Shown piece by piece: positions 58,411 through 64,000 of a DNA stretch of 64,000 nucleotides. Below the pieces are notes generated by a model. The model searched no databases. It saw only the letters and a program-made list of their open reading frames with translations, and had not been told where the DNA came from. Source of the DNA: Mycolicibacterium sphagni (lineage in GTDB: Bacteria; Actinomycetota; Actinomycetes; Mycobacteriales; Mycobacteriaceae). The stretch's first letter is position 1. Every line of letters begins with the position of its first letter. Position numbers and translations under genes: made by a program. The stretch is from assembly GCF_002250655.1 (NCBI RefSeq), contig NZ_NOZR01000003.1, forward strand, positions 248,001 to 312,000. The letters are read 5' to 3'.

Positions 58411-59645
58411 CTGACACGCAGCTCACCGAGGTGCCGATCTTCGATGCCGATCAGCACATGTACGAGACACCCGAGGCACTGACCCGCTATCTGCCCGAGC
58501 GCTACCGATACGCGGTGCAGTACGCGCAGATGGGCCGGCAGACCCGGCTCGTGATCAACAGCCGGGTGAGCGATTTCATCCCCAACCCGACCTTCGAACG
58601 CGTCGCCGCTCCTGGTGCGCACGAGAAGTTCTTTGCCGGGGAGAACACCGAAGGTCTGACACTTCGCGAAATGCAAGGCCCCGCAATCGAAGCGCCGGCG
58701 GCGACCAAGAATCCGGCTGACCGGATCGCCGAACTCGACCGTCAAGGCGTGGTCGAGGCGCTGAACTATCCGACGCTGGCCAGCCTCGTCGAGCACTTCT
58801 CGGCCGACGATCCCGAGCTGACACTGGCCATCATCCACGCGCTCAACCAGTGGATGGCCGAGCACTGGACGTTCGCGTACGAGGATCGGCTGTTCTCCAC
58901 GCCGATCATCAACCTCTCCGAAGTCGGCGGTGCGCAAGCCGAACTCGAGTACCTGCTGTCCGCCGGCGCCAAGGTGGCGCTGATCAAACCCGGCCCGGTT
59001 CGCGGTGTGCACGGGTGGCGGTCGCCCGCACTGCCGGAGTTCGATCCGTTCTGGCGTGATGTCGAGGCCGCCGGCCTGCCGATCGTGCTGCACGCCAGCT
59101 ACCCGCCGCTCGACGATTACGTCGGCAGGTGGGAGCCGCCGCACACGCAGAACTTCATGGCGATGAGCGCGTTCCGGTGGATGGTGCTGGGTCACCGCGA
59201 GATCGCCGATATGATCACCAGCCTGATCTGTCACGGCACGCTGACCAGATTCCCGCGGCTGCGCATCGCCAGCGTCGAGAACGGCAGCTCGTGGATCTTC
59301 CCGTTGTTCAACGACTTCGAGGATCTCTACAAGAAGATGCCGCAGAACTTTCCCGAGCATCCCCACGACGTGTTCCGGCGCAACATCTGGGTCAGCCCGT
59401 TCTGGGAGGGCAGCGTGTCCGATGTGGTCAACACCGTCGGCTGGGACAAGGTGATGTTCGGGTCGGACTATCCCCATCCCGAGGGGCTCGCCGAACCACG
59501 CGGCTTCTGGAAATACGCCGAAGGAATGGACGAACGCAGAACCTACGACTTCATGGGCGACAACGCGCGGCGGTTCATGGGTCTGCCGCTGGCCAACCCG
59601 GACCCCGCCGCGGTCAACCCGCCGGCGCTTGCGGTCCCTTCCTAA
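58407..59645 (+). CDS. Amidohydrolase family 2 protein (ACMSD-like)
   Basis: The 412-residue protein has N-terminal DADQHMYET, VLHASYPPLDDY, RIASVENGSSW and FGSDYPHPEG. It is a paralogue of the 52,508 product with the same order of motifs. It is inserted between two closely related acyl-CoA dehydrogenases, so the amidohydrolase plus FadE pair seems to have been copied. ATG at 58407 overlaps the preceding stop. Confidence 0.88.
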   Translation: MTDTQLTEVPIFDADQHMYETPEALTRYLPERYRYAVQYAQMGRQTRLVINSRVSDFIPNPTFERVAAPGAHEKFFAGENTEGLTLREMQGPAIEAPAATKNPADRIAELDRQGVVEALNYPTLASLVEHFSADDPELTLAIIHALNQWMAEHWTFAYEDRLFSTPIINLSEVGGAQAELEYLLSAGAKVALIKPGPVRGVHGWRSPALPEFDPFWRDVEAAGLPIVLHASYPPLDDYVGRWEPPHTQNFMAMSAFRWMVLGHREIADMITSLICHGTLTRFPRLRIASVENGSSWIFPLFNDFEDLYKKMPQNFPEHPHDVFRRNIWVSPFWEGSVSDVVNTVGWDKVMFGSDYPHPEGLAEPRGFWKYAEGMDERRTYDFMGDNARRFMGLPLANPDPAAVNPPALAVPS

Positions 59646-59659
59646 ACCGAGGAGCTGCC

Positions 59660-60841
59660 ATGGATTTCACCGAAGTCGAGCTGAACGCTGACGATGCCGC
59701 GTTCCAACGCGAGCTGCGGAGCTTTCTGTCGGAGTTGGTGACCGACGAGGTGATCCAGCACGACCGCCAAACGGGCGACAACTTCCACGAGGGTGTGCAC
59801 CTGGCCCTCGGTGCCCGCGGCTACCTGGAGCAGGAGTTCAACACCGGCACCCTCGCCGGATTCAGCCGGGTCCGTCGCCGGATCTGGGACCTCGAGCGTC
59901 GTCGGGCCCATGTGCCGTGGGTGACGTGGGGCACCACGACGATGGTTGCCAAGGCCGTCGCAGCGTTCGGCAAACCGGAACTGGTCGATGAGGTGATGCC
60001 GCGAGTCTTCGACGGGACAGCGCGCATGTGCCTGGGCTACACCGAACCCGAGGGCGGCTCGGACGTCGCGACCTGCAAGACGCGCGCGGTCCAGGACGGC
60101 GATCACTGGGTGATCAACGGCTCGAAGATGTTCACCACCGGCGCGCACAACTGCCAATACGTGTTCCTGCTGACCAACTCCGACCCAGATGCGCCAAAGC
60201 ACAAGGCCCTGAGCATGTTTCTGGTGCCACTGGACCTGCCGGGCATCGAGATCCAGGGTATCCGCACCGTCGACGGCGACCGCACGAACATCGTCTACTA
60301 CACCGATGTCCGGGTGCCCGAGAAGTATCTGCTCGGCGAGGCCAACGGGGGCTGGACGGTGCTGCGCGGACCGCTGGACGCCGAACACGGAGCGGCGCCG
60401 ACGGTGGCCGACGGGCTCTCCGATGTGTCGATCATGGCCCATCAGGCCGGCGTCATGGCCGCCGCGGTCGATGCCGTCGCGGCCAGGGTCGGGCAGGTTG
60501 ACGCGGCCGGTAAGCGCATGGTGGACGACGGCGCGGTTGCCTACCGCCTCGGCCGCAGTGCGGCGCGGCTGGAGGCATCGCTTTCCACGCCAAGCATTTT
60601 CGGCCGGGTGGCCCAGGCCCAGACGATGCGGGACATCGCGCCCGACCTGATGGACCTCGCCGGTGCCGCCTCGGTGCTGTCCGTCGACTCCGATGGCGCC
60701 GCGGACAACGGCGCCTCGGAGTACGCCTTCCGGTTCGCCCCGCTGTTCGGTATCTATGGCGGCACACTGGAGGTGTTCCGCAACATGATCGCCCAACACG
60801 TGCTCGGGCTGGGCAAGCCGAACTACTCGCCGCCACGATGA
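59660..60841 (+). CDS. Acyl-CoA dehydrogenase, paralogue of the 57,223 gene
   Basis: The 393-residue FadE repeats the 57,223 protein motif by motif: MDFTEVELNADD at the start, LGYTEPEGGSDVATCKTRAV, VAYRLGRSAARLEA and IYGGTLEVFRNMI. Differences cluster in the first 80 residues and around 280-300, likely the acyl pocket. Again Gly replaces the usual YEGT Glu. ATG at 59660 follows GAGGAG. Overlaps the P450 gene by 4 nt. Confidence 0.9.
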   Translation: MDFTEVELNADDAAFQRELRSFLSELVTDEVIQHDRQTGDNFHEGVHLALGARGYLEQEFNTGTLAGFSRVRRRIWDLERRRAHVPWVTWGTTTMVAKAVAAFGKPELVDEVMPRVFDGTARMCLGYTEPEGGSDVATCKTRAVQDGDHWVINGSKMFTTGAHNCQYVFLLTNSDPDAPKHKALSMFLVPLDLPGIEIQGIRTVDGDRTNIVYYTDVRVPEKYLLGEANGGWTVLRGPLDAEHGAAPTVADGLSDVSIMAHQAGVMAAAVDAVAARVGQVDAAGKRMVDDGAVAYRLGRSAARLEASLSTPSIFGRVAQAQTMRDIAPDLMDLAGAASVLSVDSDGAADNGASEYAFRFAPLFGIYGGTLEVFRNMIAQHVLGLGKPNYSPPR

Positions 60842-62043
60842 CGACGACATCGGTTGTCTTCGATCCGTTCTCGGAAGACTTCTTCGTCAGCCCCTACGAC
60901 ACCTACCGGCGGATGCGCGACGAGGCGCCGGTCTATTACAGCCAGGAGTACGACTTCTACGCGCTGACCCGGCACGACGACGTCGCCGCGGCGTTCAAGG
61001 ATTTCGAGACGTACTCCTCGGCGTACGGCGTTGACCTCGGGCAGGTACGCAAGGGCGAGGTCACCAAACACGGATCGATCATCGCGATGGACCCGCCCGC
61101 GCACCGGCGCATGCGCAGCCTGCTCAACAAGGTATTCACACCCCGGGCCATCGAAGCGCAGCGGGCGCTGGTTATCGAGCTGGTCGACAAGCACCTCGCG
61201 GCGGTCGATCCGTCGGGATTCGATTTCGTGCAGGACTTCTCGGCACTCTTCCCGGTCGACATCATGACCGCCTTGCAGGGTGTGCCCCAGGACGACCGCC
61301 AGCAGATCCGGCTGTGGATCGACGAGCTGCTGCACCGCGAAAGCGGCGACGTCGAGATGACCGAGTCGGGCCAGAAGGCCGCCGTGGACATGGCGATCTA
61401 CTACTTCCGGCTGATCAAAAAGCGGCGCGAGGACCTCGGCGAGGACCTGTTGAGCAAGCTCATCGGAGCCGAGATCGAACGTGACGACGGCCGGATGGAG
61501 CCGTTGGACAATATCGAGATCACCGAATTCGCAACGCTGTTGGGTGGGGCCGGCGCGGAGACGGTCACCAAGCTGATCGGCAATGCTGCGGTGGTCTTCG
61601 CGCAGAACCCCGACCAGTGGGAGTTGCTGCAGAACGACAGAAGCAAGATACCGCTGGCCGTCGAAGAACTACTGCGCTATGAAGCGCCCGCGCAATACAA
61701 CGTGCGCTGCTCCCTGCGTGAGATCACCCTGCACGGGGTCACGATTCCAGCCGGCAAGCCGGTCTTCCTGGTCGGCGGATCAGCCAACCGCGACCCCCAG
61801 GCGTGGACGGAGCCGGATCGGTTCGACATCGACCGGGACCGCACCCAGGCCCAGAATCTGGGGCTGGGCTATGGGATTCACAGTTGCCTCGGTGCCGCCC
61901 TGGCTCGGCTGGAAAGTGCTATCGCGCTGGACAAGATGCTGGATTTCATGCCCCGCTACGAGGTGGACTTCAGCGGCTGCAAGAGGGTCAACATGCAGAA
62001 CGTCGCGGGCTGGAGCAACGTGCCGGTGAAGGTGCTCGGCTGA
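60838..62043 (+). CDS. Cytochrome P450
   Basis: The 401-residue soluble P450 has I-helix LLGGAGAETVTK, ExxR in EELLRYEAP, and the heme loop LGYGIHSCLG with the Cys ligand. The usual Phe seven residues before that Cys is Leu. It hydroxylates an unactivated carbon using ferredoxin and ferredoxin reductase, which are not encoded nearby. Last gene of the long rightward operon; overlap with the FadE stop (ATGA) suggests a dedicated step. Confidence 0.93.
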   Translation: MTTTSVVFDPFSEDFFVSPYDTYRRMRDEAPVYYSQEYDFYALTRHDDVAAAFKDFETYSSAYGVDLGQVRKGEVTKHGSIIAMDPPAHRRMRSLLNKVFTPRAIEAQRALVIELVDKHLAAVDPSGFDFVQDFSALFPVDIMTALQGVPQDDRQQIRLWIDELLHRESGDVEMTESGQKAAVDMAIYYFRLIKKRREDLGEDLLSKLIGAEIERDDGRMEPLDNIEITEFATLLGGAGAETVTKLIGNAAVVFAQNPDQWELLQNDRSKIPLAVEELLRYEAPAQYNVRCSLREITLHGVTIPAGKPVFLVGGSANRDPQAWTEPDRFDIDRDRTQAQNLGLGYGIHSCLGAALARLESAIALDKMLDFMPRYEVDFSGCKRVNMQNVAGWSNVPVKVLG

Positions 62044-62107
62044 CGCGCCAGTCGGGTGGTGTCACTGTGGAATTATCAAGGTACACAATATTTTTCAGTG
62101 TTGATCG
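62044..62107. other. Convergent intergenic region between P450 and HNH genes
   Basis: The 64 bases include an AT-rich centre (CACAATATTTTTCAGTGTTG) flanked by ATCAA and TTGAT. It may act as a weak two-way terminator. Confidence 0.35.
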
Positions 62108-63337
62108 CTAGGCGGCGTCGTCGAGGTGCATGGTACGCCGGTTGTATGCGGGGAGTGGTGTTCGATCTGGGTCGACCACTGCGGGCGGAATGAGCCACGG
62201 GTGTTTGTCGTAGCCGAGGATGACGTTCCAGCCGTTGTGGTGGACATCGGCGTGACAGCCTGGGCAGAGTAGGCAACCGTTGTTCAGGCTCGTTTCGCCC
62301 CGGTGGCTCCAGTGCTGAATGTGGTGGCAATGGGTCCTGCTGGCGGGGGCACCGCACTTGATACAACACCGATCCCGCAGGTACAGCGCTTTGCGCAGAT
62401 GTGCTGGGAACAGGCGTTTGTCATGCCCCATGTCGAGGGGGACCTGGTGTCCGTCCATGATGATCGTGGTGACGCTCGTATCGCAGGACAACCGGCGCAG
62501 GCTGGCGAGGCTGATCGGTCCCATGAATTCCAGCTCCGCCGCATCGGGGGCGTCGGCAGGCACGGTCAACAACAACTGCGTGCGCGGCGGTGAGGATCTG
62601 TCACCGGCGCGTGAGGCGGTGTCGAGTACCCCTTCCAGGGCGTCGGCGCGGCGTCGCTCGGCAGGCCGAGGATCGGGTGTGCCGTCGGGCTCGGGGCGTG
62701 GTGCTGACCCTTCCTCCAAGGCGGCGGCGAGTTTGACGCCCACTTCGGCATCTAAATTCCCCTTCACCCGCCAGCGCCCTTCGCTCGTTTTGACGCAGTG
62801 GATTTCGTTGATCGAGCGGTCCTCGGCGGCCGGTAACCCATCCTGCTCCTCGGCGAGCTGGTTGCCCAGCTTCTGTGCCCGGTCAGCGATCTCGGCCGGA
62901 GTGGCCCCGGACAGGACTTGACTCCACAGGTCGACCTGATGCTGGTACCGGGCGTCCTCATCAACCGGCTCCGCCGCCCGCATCTGGATATGCCGGACGC
63001 CTTTCACCACTGCATCCACATGTTCACCGGACGACGCCCCGTCGGCGGCGTGGGCCATTACCACCGGCAACGCTTCGGCAGCAGCGCCGACACGGAGCAT
63101 TCGCGCGGCCACCGATGGTGCACACCCCAACGTCATCAGCACTTCTCGCGGTCGTCTCCCGCCCCGGGCTGCGACATCCAGACGCGTCAGAGCGCCGGCC
63201 AGCATTGCAGCTCGGTGATCGGCGAGATGGCGCACCGCCAGCACTGCCCGTAGTTCACCGATCACGTCAGCATCATCGAGCTCCAGATCGCGCAGTTCCT
63301 CGGCGATCCGGATGAGTTCCGCGGTTGCGGCGTTCAT
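62108..63337 (-). CDS. DUF222 and HNH endonuclease protein (13E12 repeat family)
   Basis: The 409-residue protein has the DUF222 N-terminal domain (AELIRIAEELRDLELDDADV onward) and a C-terminal HNH domain, DRCCIKCGAPASRTHCHHIQ then CLLCPGCHADVHHNGW. The two Cys pairs and His residues form the zinc and active-site set. 13E12 proteins are multi-copy in mycobacteria, and several are LexA-controlled; a perfect SOS box lies 14 bp upstream of this ATG. The role in DNA damage is unproven. The family is sometimes linked with mobile elements. Confidence 0.9.
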   Translation of the reverse strand: MNAATAELIRIAEELRDLELDDADVIGELRAVLAVRHLADHRAAMLAGALTRLDVAARGGRRPREVLMTLGCAPSVAARMLRVGAAAEALPVVMAHAADGASSGEHVDAVVKGVRHIQMRAAEPVDEDARYQHQVDLWSQVLSGATPAEIADRAQKLGNQLAEEQDGLPAAEDRSINEIHCVKTSEGRWRVKGNLDAEVGVKLAAALEEGSAPRPEPDGTPDPRPAERRRADALEGVLDTASRAGDRSSPPRTQLLLTVPADAPDAAELEFMGPISLASLRRLSCDTSVTTIIMDGHQVPLDMGHDKRLFPAHLRKALYLRDRCCIKCGAPASRTHCHHIQHWSHRGETSLNNGCLLCPGCHADVHHNGWNVILGYDKHPWLIPPAVVDPDRTPLPAYNRRTMHLDDAA

Positions 63338-63350
63338 GCCACAACTTTAA

Positions 63351-63366
63351 TCGAACGTATGTTCGA
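63351..63366 (-). promoter_or_regulatory. LexA-binding SOS box
   Basis: TCGAAC-GTAT-GTTCGA exactly matches the mycobacterial/Gram-positive SOS consensus TCGAAC-N4-GTTCGA. It is 14 bp upstream of the HNH gene start, so that gene should be induced by DNA damage. Confidence 0.9.
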
Positions 63367-63416
63367 TATCAATCGAGACGTCCAGCGACAGTTCCTGTTA
63401 TCTGCCAGGCTGTTGG

Positions 63417-64000
63417 CTACACGATCTTGTTGGCTCGCAGATCGACGATTTCGTCAGCGTCGTAACCGATTTCGCCCAACACCTCGTCAGTGTGCTCGCC
63501 GAGCAGCGGGGCCCGTCGCCGGATCGAGCCGGGTGTGGCCGACAACCGGAACGGTGTCTCGATGAGGGGAACCGGCTTGGACGCACCCGGAAAGGGCACC
63601 CGTTTGAGGTAGCCCATCGCCCGCACGTGCGGGTCGTCGAGCACCTCTTGCGGGGAATTCAGCGGGGCGGCAGGTAGTTTCGCTGCCTCGAGCTGCTGGA
63701 GCGCTTCGCTCTTGGTCTTGCCTGTGCACCACTGCTGCATCAGATCGTTGAGGATGTCGCCGTGCGCCCAGCGGGAGTCGTCGTCGGCGAAGCGCGGATC
63801 ATCGAACAAGTCCTCTCGGCCGATCAGCCGGCACCACCGCTTGAACATCGGCTGACCGGCGATCTGAAGCAGGACCCAGCCGTCGGTGACCTCGTACAGG
63901 TCGCACGGGGCCACCGATGTCCCACGGTTGGCTGCCCTCGGCTTGTCGACTCCGAGCAGCTCGCGCTCGATGAGGAACGCGTTGGACAGCATCAATGCCG
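63417..64000 (-). CDS. CaiB/BaiF family CoA-transferase, C-terminal part
   Basis: Frame is open to the window edge; ~194 C-terminal residues of an expected ~400 are visible. CDLYEVTDGWVLLQIAGQPM, FADDDSRWAHGDIL and LNSPQEVLDDPHVRAMGYL are typical of the family III CoA-transferase second domain. The catalytic Asp lies in the missing N-terminal half. These enzymes move CoA between carboxylic acids, for example succinate or a racemase-type substrate, and fit the surrounding CoA-thioester metabolism. Confidence 0.9.
   Translation of the reverse strand, partial: ALMLSNAFLIERELLGVDKPRAANRGTSVAPCDLYEVTDGWVLLQIAGQPMFKRWCRLIGREDLFDDPRFADDDSRWAHGDILNDLMQQWCTGKTKSEALQQLEAAKLPAAPLNSPQEVLDDPHVRAMGYLKRVPFPGASKPVPLIETPFRLSATPGSIRRRAPLLGEHTDEVLGEIGYDADEIVDLRANKIV

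Overview
The window joins the right-hand part of an integrated siphovirus prophage (1 to about 23,825) to a mycobacterial chromosome (about 23,826 to 64,000). Mycobacterial ancestry rests on several independent signs. The prophage encodes LysB, the esterase that detaches mycolic acids. The flank carries a mycofactocin-type dehydrogenase, many FadD/FadE/Ech paralogues, a 13E12/DUF222 HNH gene with a textbook mycobacterial SOS box, and GC-rich codons. Phage genes use many T-ending codons (gct, ggt, gtt), and this contrast disappears across the junction.

Prophage layout: the major tail protein (cut by the window edge), tail-assembly chaperones joined by an apparent +1 (or -2) frameshift, a 1678-residue tape measure with a built-in peptidase-like domain, the Dit and Gp37-like baseplate proteins, then about a dozen minor tail, adaptor and fibre proteins including one with an SGNH esterase domain. 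Lysis follows (LysA, LysB, two holin-like membrane proteins), then a NrdH-like redoxin and a strong intrinsic terminator. Beyond it, four genes run leftward: a small membrane protein, an Lsr2-like protein with a histone-like tail, a predicted nucleotidyltransferase and another membrane protein. Their position and strand suit expression from the prophage during lysogeny. Capsid, terminase, integrase and repressor genes lie outside the window. The junction falls in the anticodon loop of a leftward tRNA-Lys gene, of which only the 5' half remains here.

The chromosomal side opens with tRNA-Glu, tRNA-Asp and tRNA-Phe, followed by a 0.77 kb segment bounded by a second copy of the tRNA-Phe 3' half. 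The remaining ~39 kb is a dense catabolic region. (a) 25.2-30.2 kb: SDR, SDR, kinase-like protein, flavin monooxygenase and hydrolase in one overlapping operon. (b) 30.1-36.1 kb: two divergent units (acyl-CoA dehydrogenase with mycofactocin SDR; FabG-like SDR, thiolase, acyl-CoA dehydrogenase, GntR) around a palindrome. (c) 36.7-48.0 kb: a seven-gene leftward operon (three crotonases, three acyl-CoA ligases, one Baeyer-Villiger-type monooxygenase) divergent from a FadR-type regulator, crotonase and thiolase, with a perfect 22-bp palindrome between them. (d) 48.0-62.0 kb: a TetR regulator divergent from a long rightward run of crotonases, SDR, DapA-like aldolase, three amidohydrolases, an acyl-CoA ligase, three acyl-CoA dehydrogenases and a P450. 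Together these have the parts to activate, oxygenate, ring-open and beta-oxidise an alicyclic or isoprenoid-type acid. The substrate cannot be read from the sequence. The window ends with the SOS-controlled HNH gene and a truncated CoA-transferase gene.
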